The notes: generated by a model not told the origin, from the letters alone. A stretch of 64,000 nt of DNA from an uncultured Flavobacteriales bacterium (GCA_937139155.1 CAKZPI010000018.1:34558-98557), one strand, 5' to 3'; shown: positions 28,439 to 37,440, numbered from the stretch's first letter. Numbers and translations are program-made.

Positions 28439-30523
28439 ATGAAGCGAATATTCGCAGCCATTATTTCCAATGCCCCCTTCATCACTAAGGGACTTATGTT
28501 TTTGATTTGCCTGGGCGGAATTGTTTTCCTTTTTCCAAGGCAAACCCATTTGGTATTAGAGTACCAAGAGGGTAGGCAATGGCTTTCGCCGGATTTGTTT
28601 GCCCCATTATCGTACCCTGTGCTCAAATCTGAGGAGGCTTTGAATCAAGAATCTGAAATTATTCGTCAGGCGCATATACCCGTGTATGAACCAAAGGAAA
28701 AGCCGGTTCAAGAATGGTTGGATTGTTTTGAAACGAAATTGGATGATCAATTGGAAATCATTCAACAAGATCCTTCTCTTGGAAGTACTTTTTATGCGCT
28801 TTCTTCCGATTCCATCCGAGAGGTTTATTTGAGTTCAGCCAGAAATTGGTACAAAGCCCTTAATGAGAGAAGCATTCCCACTCCCAAAGAAGATGGAAGC
28901 TCAGACAAGGGCATCCGAATTCATAAAGGCGGAGAGTTGAAATTGGTTTCTCCAAAGGATGTGGCCAGTTTGAAATCTGTGGTTCAGGAGATCTTAAAAA
29001 GGAGTGATAATGCCGAAAAAGGATGGGCATGGTTCTATCCAGCCTTAGCTCAATGCATAAATTATAACCTGGTGTTTTCAGATAGCCTAGACTCTCTAAT
29101 TCTAGGTCAAACCTTAGACAAGTTGCCAAGAGCCCTTTCTTTGGTAAACGAAGGAGATTTGGTGATTCAAAGAGGTGAAATGGTTAATCAAGACAAAGCC
29201 CGAAGCCTTGAGTCTTTGAAAATGGCTTTGGCGGAAGAAACCTTGATTGATAAAAATTGGGTTTGGGCCTTCATTGGTCAAATATTACTCATCGGAACCC
29301 TACTTTTAATGCTGGCTATCTTCCTGTATACCAACCGGAAAGACATGTTTCACAACAATGCAGTGATTGCCTTTATTCTGGTAAATGTGTTTTTAATGGT
29401 TTTGATGGCGGCCTTGTTTTCACAGAAGAATCCAACCTTTTTAAACATTGCTCCTTTCTGCATTTTGCCATTGGTGATTCGCGCTTTTTACGATACCCGG
29501 GTGGCCTTGTTCATGCATATGATTGCCATTTTGATTGCTGGGTTTTTCGTGCCCAAAGGATTTGAATTTGTCTTTGTTCAACTATTGGCCGGAATTGTAG
29601 CTACCCTAACGGTTGTGAGCATTCATAAACGGTCAGATTTGTTCATGACGGCCCTGAAAATATTCTTAACCTATGTGGCGGCCGGAATTGGAATTTCCTT
29701 GATTCAGAATGCCAATTTAGACCAGAAGGATGCTACTGAGATAGGCCTTTTTGCAGCCAGTGCCGGACTGACCTTATTTGCCTTTCCCTTGGTTTACTTG
29801 TATGAGAAAATGTTTGGAATGGTTTCAGATGTTTCCCTTTTGGAGCTTTCTGATACCAATTCTCCGCTCTTGCGGGAGTTGAATGAGCGGGCACCCGGTA
29901 CCTTTCAACATTCTCTTCAAGTGGCTAATCTAGCTGAGGCAGCCATTCAAGAAATTGAGGGAAATACCCTTTTAACCAGAGTAGGGGCCCTGTATCATGA
30001 CATTGGTAAAATGTCAAATCCGCAATATTTTATTGAGAATCAGTCTTCTCAGGTGAATCCACACGACGAGCTTAGCTTCGATGAATCGGCCAAAATGATC
30101 ATTGATCATGTGATTCGTGGGGTTGAGATTGCCAAAAAATATAGGTTGCCAGATCGGGTCATTGATTTCATTCGTACCCATCATGGTACCACAACGGTTC
30201 AGTATTTCTATCGGCAGTACATTAAAACTTTCCCGGAAGAAATGGTGGATAAGGACCGGTTTTCCTATCCCGGGCCCAAACCCTTTTCTCGTGAAACAGC
30301 GGTTTTGATGATGAGCGATGCAGTGGAAGCTGCCTCTAGAAGTTTACCCGAAAAAACGGCAGAAAATCTGGCGAAACTGGTGGATCAAATCATTGATAAG
30401 CAAATGGACGAGGGCCAGTTTGAACAGGTGAACATCACCTTTAAAGACGTTGAATTGATCAAAAGGGTTTTTAAAAGGAAATTGAGAAGCATTTACCACG
30501 TTCGGGTGGCCTATCCGGATTAG
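28439..30523 (+). CDS. 7TM-HD family cyclic-di-AMP phosphodiesterase PgpH-like
   Basis: A 694-residue membrane enzyme. One N-terminal TM (about 14-32), an extracytoplasmic 7TMR-HDED domain (IRQAHIPVYEPKEKP, GDLVIQRGEMV), seven TM helices (about 275-460), then a cytoplasmic HD domain with HSLQVANLAEAA, ALYHDIGKMSNPQYF and THHGTTTVQYFY. The HD and the His/Asp metal ligands are intact. PgpH proteins hydrolyse c-di-AMP in Firmicutes and are also found in Bacteroidota. Its stop overlaps the 3' end of a small membrane protein gene on the other strand by 4 nt. Confidence 0.9.
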   Translation: MKRIFAAIISNAPFITKGLMFLICLGGIVFLFPRQTHLVLEYQEGRQWLSPDLFAPLSYPVLKSEEALNQESEIIRQAHIPVYEPKEKPVQEWLDCFETKLDDQLEIIQQDPSLGSTFYALSSDSIREVYLSSARNWYKALNERSIPTPKEDGSSDKGIRIHKGGELKLVSPKDVASLKSVVQEILKRSDNAEKGWAWFYPALAQCINYNLVFSDSLDSLILGQTLDKLPRALSLVNEGDLVIQRGEMVNQDKARSLESLKMALAEETLIDKNWVWAFIGQILLIGTLLLMLAIFLYTNRKDMFHNNAVIAFILVNVFLMVLMAALFSQKNPTFLNIAPFCILPLVIRAFYDTRVALFMHMIAILIAGFFVPKGFEFVFVQLLAGIVATLTVVSIHKRSDLFMTALKIFLTYVAAGIGISLIQNANLDQKDATEIGLFAASAGLTLFAFPLVYLYEKMFGMVSDVSLLELSDTNSPLLRELNERAPGTFQHSLQVANLAEAAIQEIEGNTLLTRVGALYHDIGKMSNPQYFIENQSSQVNPHDELSFDESAKMIIDHVIRGVEIAKKYRLPDRVIDFIRTHHGTTTVQYFYRQYIKTFPEEMVDKDRFSYPGPKPFSRETAVLMMSDAVEAASRSLPEKTAENLAKLVDQIIDKQMDEGQFEQVNITFKDVELIKRVFKRKLRSIYHVRVAYPD

Positions 30524-30894
30524 GCCTTGAGTAGAAGGTAAGACATGAAACCTCCCAAGATTACCGGATATGCAAAAGCCAAACGAACAATCCAGGCATG
30601 GAAGGTGTTTTTTGGATACAACGGGAAATGGGCAATGCCCACAAAAAGAGAAAGAATCAAGCCCCCAGTGGATAGGTATACAATGAAGTACTTGTAAATG
30701 TTTTCGGGTTCGGGTCCTAGGGTTTGAATTAAGCTGAGCAAGAGGATTCCATAATTCAAGATGTGCACCACAAAGGGAAGAAGAGGCTTTGACTCTATCT
30801 CAGACAAGGCCATGAACCATAAAACCGTGATTATGGCAACAATCATTAGCCCCGGAATCAATACCGGACTCACATAGGTTAAAAGTTCAATCAT
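30520..30894 (-). CDS. Small four-TM membrane protein
   Basis: A 124-residue protein with four predicted hydrophobic helices (about 9-28, 40-60, 70-90, 102-121) and no recognisable catalytic motif. It follows the sensor-kinase-like gene after 26 nt on the same strand, and may be co-transcribed with it. Unknown function. Confidence 0.6.
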   Translation of the reverse strand: MIELLTYVSPVLIPGLMIVAIITVLWFMALSEIESKPLLPFVVHILNYGILLLSLIQTLGPEPENIYKYFIVYLSTGGLILSLFVGIAHFPLYPKNTFHAWIVRLAFAYPVILGGFMSYLLLKA

Positions 30895-30920
30895 TTAATT
30901 GCCCCTTTTTCGGGCGAAAT

Positions 30921-32204
30921 CTAAAGCTTTTTTAAGAAGGAAGCCTTATGGGTTTTGGGGATGAGTATGCCAAACTCAGTTTTTCCTGGCTTGGAATGAA
31001 TTTGAAAACGAACGTTTAAAAGTTTGGCAAACTCCTTAGCTATGTAGAGGCCTATACCTGCCGAATATTTAATGCCCTCCGGTTGATTGTTCAGGGTTTT
31101 AAACTTTTCGAAAATTTCTTGGTGGTAGGCTTCTGGTATTCCAGGACCTTGGTCGTGAATCCAGATTTCAATTTCATGTTCAGCAATGATTTCAAGGGTA
31201 ACCTTTGAGTTTTTCGGGCTAAACTTTATGGCGTTTAGAATTACTTGCATGAGAATTTCATGAAGTATGATGGGGTCAGAGTATATTTTCACATCCTGAC
31301 TAGACATAAACTCCAATTCTACATCATTCTCATTGGCTCTTTGTGAAAGGAGGCGAAAAAGATCAAGTACAAGTCCGTGCAGCGAAAAAGGTTCTGGCTC
31401 TACCTCAGGAAGGTGTAGGTTGAAATCTAAAATTGTACTCGATTTTTCAGATACTTTTTCAATGCTTTCTACGGTTTCAAGAAGAATTTTTTTGAGGTTT
31501 CGCTCTTTTTCTGAACCGTTAAAATCGTAGCAATTTAAAAGGGTGTTTAATCGGTTAGCCGGAAGAATGAGATCTTGATCAAGTAGTTTTAGCAATTCTT
31601 CTCGGTCGTTTTTGAGTTCAGCAATTTCTTGGTTTGAAAAGGATTGAAGGTCAGAACTAATGTCGATTTCTTCTGAGAAGTCTTGAAGTTTAGAACGAAG
31701 CTGCATTTGATTTACATAGCCTCCAAGCCAATTGCTAAGACATTTTAAAAAGAATCGTTGCTTCTCTGAAAACTTACGAGGACTCTTATACAGGGCAGCA
31801 ACCGTTCCGTATTTCACCTTTTTAGCATTAATGGAAGCCCCAAGGTACCCCTTGAACTCACCTAATTTATCGCTTGGGTGATCTACTACATTTCCAGCCA
31901 ATAGCTGGTCTTGGTCTAAGATTAAATCCGACTGAAAGGTGACCCTGCACCAATGATTTTCTAGGTAGAAGTTGGTGGGTAAATCTTCAATTTGAGATTC
32001 ACTGCTGCCCATTAGCACATACCTACTTCCTATGATTTGTCCGAACCGAACTGAATCCGCTTCTAGATATGCTTTAGAGAGATCTAAGGCTTTGATGAGC
32101 TTCCTAGGGTCAACCGAGGTTAAAAGAGATGAAACCTCGCCTAGGGCCTTCAATAACTGAGATTCTTTGCTTTGTTCTAGCTTATAAATATTCATCTTCC
32201 CCAT
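30921..32204 (-). CDS. GAF + histidine-kinase-like protein, phospho-acceptor His replaced
   Basis: A 427-residue cytoplasmic protein with no TM helix. The N-terminal ~165 residues resemble a GAF sensor (YLGASINAKKVKYGTVAALYKSPR). A DHp-like helix follows; at the place of the conserved HDL/HE motif the sequence is LLDQDLILPANRL, with Gln where the phosphorylatable His should be. The HATPase domain looks intact: N-box QVILNAIKFSP, G1 DQGPGIPEAY, G2 SAGIGLYIAKEFAKLL. It may bind ATP but not autophosphorylate on His. No response regulator is adjacent. Confidence 0.75.
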   Translation of the reverse strand: MGKMNIYKLEQSKESQLLKALGEVSSLLTSVDPRKLIKALDLSKAYLEADSVRFGQIIGSRYVLMGSSESQIEDLPTNFYLENHWCRVTFQSDLILDQDQLLAGNVVDHPSDKLGEFKGYLGASINAKKVKYGTVAALYKSPRKFSEKQRFFLKCLSNWLGGYVNQMQLRSKLQDFSEEIDISSDLQSFSNQEIAELKNDREELLKLLDQDLILPANRLNTLLNCYDFNGSEKERNLKKILLETVESIEKVSEKSSTILDFNLHLPEVEPEPFSLHGLVLDLFRLLSQRANENDVELEFMSSQDVKIYSDPIILHEILMQVILNAIKFSPKNSKVTLEIIAEHEIEIWIHDQGPGIPEAYHQEIFEKFKTLNNQPEGIKYSAGIGLYIAKEFAKLLNVRFQIHSKPGKTEFGILIPKTHKASFLKKL

Positions 32205-32262
32205 CCAAATCTTGAATCACTCAAAGATGAGAATTGGAGCTTGAGAAATAAATGAGGAAATT

Positions 32263-32679
32263 CTAGTTTTCTTTGAAATGCCTGTAAGATTCGCTGATTA
32301 ATCTTTGTAGAATTTCCTGATCTACATCGGCTAGCTTATTGATATAAAGGCAGGATTTACCCGTTTTATGCTTCCCTAGTTTTGACAAAAGTTCCTGAAA
32401 CTTTTCAATCCCTGGAAGGAGATAAAGGCTGAAATTTTGTTTTCGAGGGGAGAACCCAACCTTCATCCAGTCACCTTCTCTTCCTGAAGCATATTTATAA
32501 TGGTAAGATCCATAACCTACGATGGAATCCCCCCAAAGAATTGGTTCCTCACCGGTAATTTTTTGAATGATTTCATGCAATCCCCAGGCATCTTTTCTTT
32601 TGGTCTCAGGTTCAATGCTGTTCAAAAATGCCTTCACGCTTTTCTGACTAGGCTTGGTTTTGTTTTCAGACATGGTCAA
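32263..32679 (-). CDS. DUF1801 (YdhG-like) protein
   Basis: A 138-residue soluble protein with the DUF1801 pattern: VKAFLNSIEPETKRKDAWGL near the start, PILWGDSIVGYGSYHYKY, and KVGFSPRKQNFSLYLLPG, GKSCLYINKLADVD. Function of the family is unknown (fold related to the YdhG/CyaY group). Its ATG overlaps the stop of the ABC permease upstream, so it is probably the fourth gene of the importer operon; an ATG two codons later is also possible. Confidence 0.8.
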   Translation of the reverse strand: MTMSENKTKPSQKSVKAFLNSIEPETKRKDAWGLHEIIQKITGEEPILWGDSIVGYGSYHYKYASGREGDWMKVGFSPRKQNFSLYLLPGIEKFQELLSKLGKHKTGKSCLYINKLADVDQEILQRLISESYRHFKEN

Positions 32680-33803
32680 ATGGATATTGTTTTATCCGAA
32701 GGTAGAACATTCTTGGTTTTGAGCTTAAGCTTCTGCTTTCCCCTTGATCCGTGAAGAATTGCAATAAATCCTACCAGGCTCAGGCAGGGGAAAAAGAGCA
32801 TCCACCAATGGTCAAAATTTGATTTCCCCAATCCAATCATACTTCCCCAGCTAATGGCTTCCGCCGGAAGGCCAATTCCAAGGAAACTTAAACTACTTTC
32901 AACCATAACAGCACCGGCAATTCCATACATGAAAATCACTCGTATTTGCGGCCAAAGGTTTGGAAGGAAATGGTAGAAACATTGACGAATCCAAGGGATT
33001 CCTAAACTCTTAGCGCTTAATATGTATTCAGAGGATGAGGTTTGAAGAACCTCGGCCCGAACATATCTTGCAAAAACCGTCCAACTTAAAAAGGAAATGG
33101 TAAGGGCAAGCTTCCACCAAGACTGCCCCCAGAGGCTTCCAACCAGTATTACCAGAATTAATCCGGGTACCGACTGAAAGATTTCAATGGTTTTGACAAT
33201 GATAAGGTCCAGGGGTAAGCTTTTGGCTTTTTTCCCCGGGAGGAAAAAGGAGCCTAGCATGAGCATAAAACTAATGCTTGAAATCCAGTAGTATTCCGCG
33301 AAAGCGTAAAACAATGCAATCAGAAAAAATAAAGCGGCAAGAATCCAGGTGACCAGGCTGATCTTCAATCGATGATTCCCAAAATATCCGGATAAGAATC
33401 CAAGGAAATAACCCAAAATCAAGGCAGGAACCATGGAAGTTAATCCGATCAAGATGGCATAATTCAAGCCAGAAACAAGCCCGGAAAGAAGGTCTCTTCC
33501 CAATACATCCGTGCCCAGCCAATGGACAAAAGGACCTTGGTCTATGCGGCTAAATGGGGGCATTCCTCCTCGAGACTCTTTTATTCCCTTTTCGGGATGA
33601 AAGGGTAGGGGAGGCCAAATTTGTTTTGGGTAGGTTCTATAGGTTTGGCGAGGGTCTTTCCGAATGGGCTCATTCCATTTTTCAAACAAGGGGAAGGACC
33701 AACCCTGGGCGTCTTTCACCGCATAGGGCAATGGATTCATCCAAAGATTTTGTCCGAGGAAAAACAGCCCTAATCCTAGAAAAATCCAATACCGTTTACC
33801 CAT
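32676..33803 (-). CDS. Peptide-type ABC transporter permease (DppC-like)
   Basis: A 375-residue inner-membrane permease. N-terminal TM, a periplasmic segment carrying GTDVLGRDLLSGLVSG, which is the DppC/OppC signature, further TMs, and the cytoplasmic EAA loop near SAKSLGIPWIRQCFYHFLPN. C-terminal SSLSFLGIGLPAEAISWGSMIGLG is also family-typical. Partner of the DppB-like permease upstream, overlapping it by 8 nt. No ATPase gene (DppD/F) is present in the cluster, so it must use one encoded elsewhere. Confidence 0.9.
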   Translation of the reverse strand: MGKRYWIFLGLGLFFLGQNLWMNPLPYAVKDAQGWSFPLFEKWNEPIRKDPRQTYRTYPKQIWPPLPFHPEKGIKESRGGMPPFSRIDQGPFVHWLGTDVLGRDLLSGLVSGLNYAILIGLTSMVPALILGYFLGFLSGYFGNHRLKISLVTWILAALFFLIALFYAFAEYYWISSISFMLMLGSFFLPGKKAKSLPLDLIIVKTIEIFQSVPGLILVILVGSLWGQSWWKLALTISFLSWTVFARYVRAEVLQTSSSEYILSAKSLGIPWIRQCFYHFLPNLWPQIRVIFMYGIAGAVMVESSLSFLGIGLPAEAISWGSMIGLGKSNFDHWWMLFFPCLSLVGFIAILHGSRGKQKLKLKTKNVLPSDKTISI

Positions 33804-34866
33804 GATCCATCCGTTTTAAGCGTGGGTCAAACCATTGATAAAGCACATCAGAAATTAGAAAGCCAACAGTTGTAAGTAAGGCCGTGATTAAAAACAAGGA
33901 GTTGATGACCGGGAAATCTCCATTTACCACCGATTGAAAGGCAAGAGAACCCAAACCTGGAATGGAGAAAAGGGTTTCTATGATCACTGAGCCTCCAACC
34001 AAGGCGGGTATGGATTGCCCCAAGGCGGTAATTAATGGGAAAACTGAGTTTTTCAAAACCTGGTTTCTAAACACCCTAGACTTCGATTGCCCCTTGGCTA
34101 AGGCCGTTTTTACATAGGGTTTGGTCCATTCTTCTTCGAGCTTGGCTTGATGCACATGAATCAAGAAAGCCAGGTTTCCTAAACTTAAACTGAGGCAAGG
34201 CAGAACAAAATAGGGAAGGGTGGAGGCAAGGGATGTGTTACCTATTTCTCCCCATCCCCCGGAAGGGAACCAATACAAAACTGATTTATTGGCAAAAACA
34301 TAGAGCAAGCCCAAGCCAATGATGAATACCGGACTGGCGTAACTAAGGTAAAGGAGTCCGTTGCTAATGCGATTCATGACCCCTTTGGCAAAGAAAAGGG
34401 GCTTGGAAATCAGATAAGTAAGTAAGAAAGATAAGAGAATGGCCGAGGCAGAGAGCAGGGCAGATTTCTTCCATTTTTCTTGAATCAAATCCGAAACGGC
34501 CCTCCCGTCAAGGTATGAGAAGCCCAGGTTTCCTTGGAAAAGTCCCTTTTGTGAACGGCTTCCAAAAAGCCAGGCATGAAACCTATTATTCCATCCGTGA
34601 AATTGGGGCTTGGGAAATCCTGTGTTTTTATCTGCCTTTTGAAGGCTGATGTAAAAGGAAGGCTTGTCATAGCCCAACTCCTTTTCAAACCTCTCATACA
34701 ATTCATCCGGATTTAAATTAGACCCTCCTTGATAAAGAGCTAGGTCTACTTTTCTCTGAACTGGATGGGTAGGCCAAACCGTTTCAAAGTAAAACCCTAC
34801 CAGAGAAATGATGAGTAGGGTGGGGATAATCCAAAGCAAGCGTTTCAGGATCCAGAACTTCGGCAT
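33796..34866 (-). CDS. Peptide-type ABC transporter permease (DppB-like)
   Basis: A 356-residue inner-membrane permease. N-terminal TM (LLWIIPTLLIISLVGFYF), a long periplasmic segment, then the conserved core with ALAKGQSKSRVFRNQVLKN (EAA loop) and GGSVIIETLFSIPGLGSLAFQSVVNGDFPVINS. The periplasmic segment after the first TM (about residues 30-130) is longer and more polar than in E. coli DppB. Its ATG is separated by no bases from, or overlaps by one with, the solute-binding protein gene stop. Confidence 0.9.
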   Translation of the reverse strand: MPKFWILKRLLWIIPTLLIISLVGFYFETVWPTHPVQRKVDLALYQGGSNLNPDELYERFEKELGYDKPSFYISLQKADKNTGFPKPQFHGWNNRFHAWLFGSRSQKGLFQGNLGFSYLDGRAVSDLIQEKWKKSALLSASAILLSFLLTYLISKPLFFAKGVMNRISNGLLYLSYASPVFIIGLGLLYVFANKSVLYWFPSGGWGEIGNTSLASTLPYFVLPCLSLSLGNLAFLIHVHQAKLEEEWTKPYVKTALAKGQSKSRVFRNQVLKNSVFPLITALGQSIPALVGGSVIIETLFSIPGLGSLAFQSVVNGDFPVINSLFLITALLTTVGFLISDVLYQWFDPRLKRMDHG

Positions 34867-36614
34867 TAGGGCTTTTCAAGGGTTTTTCCGGGTGAAAATT
34901 CAGGATTTAATTTCATGGCATTGATCATAACCCCTGGTTTCTCAACGAATACCCCGGGATGTTGTAACCTTTTATGAATGGCTATTTTCCGTTGAACGGA
35001 ATAAAGGAAAACATAGGGTTGAGTTTGGTAGATTTCCTTTTGTAGGGCGTGGTAGGCGGATTCAAAGTCTTCCTCATTCAAAGCCTTATTGCAAACTTGA
35101 ATCAAAGAATCCGTTTTGGATGATCCGAAACCCGTATAATTTAATCCGCCATTATCATAACTACTAAGGCTCCAGAGCTGGCCTGGGTTTGAATAAGATG
35201 CAGATCCGCCCCAAGCTCCCATCATGGCCTCGAAATCTCGACTCATTACCTTTTCAATGAACTGGTTGAAAGAAACCCCTTCAATTTTCATGTCTACACC
35301 AACGGCTTGCATTTCTTCCTGGATCATTAAGGCAATTTCCTTCATATCATCCGAATTGATATAGGTGAAAGTAAAGCTCAGCTCAATGGGCTTGCCTTCT
35401 ATTTCCTTTTCTCTGATTCCATTTCCGTCTCGGTCTCTCCAGCCTCCATTTTCTAGAATTGCAACCGCTTTCGCGGGATCAAAAGGGATGGGTTTGAGGC
35501 TTGAATTGAAAAACGGACTTCTGCTTGAAACATTGGTGATTTGACGGATGGCCTTTCCCGAAAGGAAGGTTTCCATAATTTCATCTACCGGTGTAAGGTA
35601 AGCCATGGCCTTCCGAACATTTGAGTCTTTGAAAACCTGAGTGAGTTCAGGCTTTGGCCTCATATTTAGAGCATAGTAGGTATAGGTGAATTGATCTACA
35701 AAATGAGATTCGTAGTTCTGGTTGAAAACCGAATCTGCTTGGAGCTGGATCAATTCTTGAGTACCCAGCCAAGTTGAAACATCCAATTCTTGGTTTTTCA
35801 GGGCCAGGCTAGCCGCTGCATCGTCGGGTATGATTTTGAAAATGATTTGATCTGGATAAGCCAATTCAAAAGGCTTGGTTGAGCCTTGGGTGAAATGGTT
35901 TTCTTTTTTCTTCAGCAAAATGTATTCGTCCTTTTTCCAATCGGTCACCTTATAAGGTCCGGCCCCATTGAATTTCTCCGGATTGTTGGCTTTGGCCGGA
36001 TCGTTATATGTCTCAAACCAATTCACCAAATTAGAATCAGATTCGGTAGAGTTTAAAACAAGATCAGAGAGATTGTAGTTTCTAAGGATGTGTTTGGGGT
36101 CATGAAAACCTTCTTGCTGAATGTAAATATTCGAGAAAATGGCTTCGTTGCCCCGTTGACGGTTGAAGGTTTCTAATTTGAATTGGTAATCTGAAACCTT
36201 CTCAATGTCTTTGATAACGCTGGTATAATTCCCTTTTACCGAGGCATTATTGGTAAGGTGGGCGCAAACCGTTTTCACCGAGAATATTACATCATCCACG
36301 GTTAATCGGGTGCTATCATCCCAAATGGCATCTTCTCTCAAAGAGTATGTATAAATTGTGCCAGAGGTATCTACTTCTGGAAGGCGTTTGGCCAAATCAG
36401 GAACATAAACCAAATCTTTAAGGTCCATTCTAACCAGAGTTTTCTGGGTGTATTGAAAGACATAAGACCGGTTACCGGAGTTATTATTGGTAGGGTGGAG
36501 CCCGTCTGGGTCTGAAGCCAGGTGGACCAGAACTTCATTGGGGCTTTGATTCTTGTCTTGAACGCAGGCAAAAAGCGTAAGGCAGAGAAGGATAAAAAAG
36601 GCTTGGATTTTCAT
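34866..36614 (-). CDS. Peptide-type ABC transporter solute-binding lipoprotein
   Basis: A 582-residue SBP_bac_5 family lipoprotein: signal peptide FFILLCLTLFAC with lipobox (Cys 17), then LASDPDGLHPTNN, ALRE-type SLREDAIWDDSTRLTVDDVIFSVK, NPEKFNGAGPYKVTDWKKDEYILLKK and VRKAMAYLTPVDEIMETFLSGKA, all standard for dipeptide/oligopeptide receptors. First gene of the importer operon (SBP, DppB-like, DppC-like, DUF1801). A TACATTTG element lies 18 nt upstream of its ATG. Ligand not predictable. Confidence 0.92.
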   Translation of the reverse strand: MKIQAFFILLCLTLFACVQDKNQSPNEVLVHLASDPDGLHPTNNNSGNRSYVFQYTQKTLVRMDLKDLVYVPDLAKRLPEVDTSGTIYTYSLREDAIWDDSTRLTVDDVIFSVKTVCAHLTNNASVKGNYTSVIKDIEKVSDYQFKLETFNRQRGNEAIFSNIYIQQEGFHDPKHILRNYNLSDLVLNSTESDSNLVNWFETYNDPAKANNPEKFNGAGPYKVTDWKKDEYILLKKKENHFTQGSTKPFELAYPDQIIFKIIPDDAAASLALKNQELDVSTWLGTQELIQLQADSVFNQNYESHFVDQFTYTYYALNMRPKPELTQVFKDSNVRKAMAYLTPVDEIMETFLSGKAIRQITNVSSRSPFFNSSLKPIPFDPAKAVAILENGGWRDRDGNGIREKEIEGKPIELSFTFTYINSDDMKEIALMIQEEMQAVGVDMKIEGVSFNQFIEKVMSRDFEAMMGAWGGSASYSNPGQLWSLSSYDNGGLNYTGFGSSKTDSLIQVCNKALNEEDFESAYHALQKEIYQTQPYVFLYSVQRKIAIHKRLQHPGVFVEKPGVMINAMKLNPEFSPGKTLEKP

Positions 36615-36631
36615 AGGATTGGAACTTGTTT

Positions 36632-36639
36632 CAAATGTA
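36632..36639 (-). promoter_or_regulatory. -7 promoter element for the ABC importer operon
   Basis: Minus-strand TACATTTG, exact TAnnTTTG, 18 nt before the SBP gene start. Confidence 0.5.
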
Positions 36640-36685
36640 AGATTTGAAATGGTTTGTTCAAGGTATAAAAAACTTCAATTTCCTA

Positions 36686-36716
36686 TTTGCGGTTTCCCTT
36701 ACTTGTTTTACATTTG
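36686..36716 (+). promoter_or_regulatory. Promoter of tRNA-Ser
   Basis: TTTG (36686-36689), 19-nt spacer, TACATTTG (36709-36716): a full match to the Bacteroidota TTTG-N19-TAnnTTTG promoter, 31 nt before the tRNA. The best promoter in the window. Confidence 0.75.
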
Positions 36717-36747
36717 CCCTCCCTTTTCAGGGGATGTTCTTTGAACA

Positions 36748-36831
36748 GGAGAGGTGGCAGAGTGGTAATGCAGCAGATTGCTAATCTGTGAACGCGAAAG
36801 CGTTCCCGGGGTTCGAGTCCCCGTCTCTCCG
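36748..36831 (+). tRNA. tRNA-Ser (GCU)
   Basis: 84-nt class II tRNA: acceptor GGAGAGG pairing with TCTCTCC, anticodon loop TTGCTAA (anticodon GCT), long variable arm GAACGCGAAAGCGTTC, T-arm CGGGG/TTCGAGT/CCCCG, discriminator G, no CCA encoded. Confidence 0.95.
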
Positions 36832-36990
36832 CAAGACTAATTTGGCGATGCGGAAGACGGGTCATTCTTGGGTTTTCGATGAAAAACTTTGAATTTTTTC
36901 AAGTATGATTTGGGAAAAACAAGCAAAACTCGGTACTTCGCGCCCGAATTAGAGGGGCAAAAAGTTCTTTTTTATTGTGAAAACAATTTT

Positions 36991-37114
36991 CGGGGTGTAG
37001 CCCCGCAGTGGCGGGATAAACTTCGCCCGGATATCGCGTCTCGGTTCAACCGAGGAGGTCGCAGATTCAGGACTTAAAACAGAATCAAGTTCTTTTAAAA
37101 ATGAAAACAATTTT
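36991..37114 (+). repeat. Decayed tRNA-Pro copy 1 (124-nt tandem unit)
   Basis: Begins with CGGGGTGTAG like the real tRNA-Pro, but a hairpin-forming insert (CCCCGC...GGCGGG plus ATAAACTTC) interrupts the D-arm, the anticodon arm is replaced by CTCGG TTCAA CCGAG, and the sequence diverges after the T-stem start, so the acceptor 3' strand is missing. Starts exactly 124 nt before copy 2. The 150 bases before it (36832-36990) hold no gene. Confidence 0.8.
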
Positions 37115-37238
37115 CGGGGTGTAGCCCCGCAGTGGCGGGATAAACTTCGCCCGGTTATCGCGTCTCGGTTCAACCGAGGAGGTCGCAGGTTCAAGACTTA
37201 AAATAGAATCAAGTTCTTTTAAAAATGAAAACAATTTT
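37115..37238 (+). repeat. Decayed tRNA-Pro copy 2 (124-nt tandem unit)
   Basis: Nearly identical to copy 1 and again exactly 124 nt before the start of the intact tRNA-Pro. Same D-arm insert and same CTCGG/CCGAG anticodon-arm replacement. Ends with the AAAATGAAAACAATTTT leader that precedes all three units. Confidence 0.8.
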
Positions 37239-37313
37239 CGGGGTGTAGCGTAGCCCGGTTATCGCGCCTGCTTTGGGAGCAGGAGGTCGCAGGTTCGAAT
37301 CCTGCCACCCCGA
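37239..37313 (+). tRNA. tRNA-Pro (UGG)
   Basis: 75-nt tRNA: acceptor CGGGGTG pairs perfectly with CACCCCG, anticodon loop TTTGGGA (anticodon TGG), T-arm GCAGG/TTCGAAT/CCTGC, discriminator A, no CCA. Third and only intact member of a 124-nt tandem series. Confidence 0.95.
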
Positions 37314-37317
37314 CGCT

Positions 37318-37351
37318 AAAACCTGCAGCCCTAAGGGTTGCAGGTTTTTTT
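37318..37351 (+). terminator. Terminator of tRNA-Pro
   Basis: Hairpin AACCTGCAGCCC / GGGTTGCAGGTT with a short loop and a T-run, 5 nt after the tRNA. Confidence 0.8.
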
Positions 37352-37366
37352 GTTTTCATTTGTATT

Positions 37367-37440
37367 GGTCGCGTAGCTCAGCTGGATAGAGCATCTGCCT
37401 TCTAAGCAGACGGTCCCAGGTTCGAATCCTGGCGCGATCA
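37367..37440 (+). tRNA. tRNA-Arg (UCU), integration site of the island
   Basis: 74-nt tRNA: acceptor GGTCGCG with CGCGATC (one G-T), anticodon loop CTTCTAA (anticodon TCT), T-arm CCAGG/TTCGAAT/CCTGG, discriminator A, no CCA. A recombinase gene begins about 65 nt downstream, and copies of the tRNA 3' end recur at 61.8 and 63.8 kb, so this is the attachment target. Confidence 0.96.

Noticed and set aside
36991..37238. Two additional tRNA-Pro genes
   Set aside because: D-arm interrupted, anticodon arm replaced, 3' acceptor strand absent.
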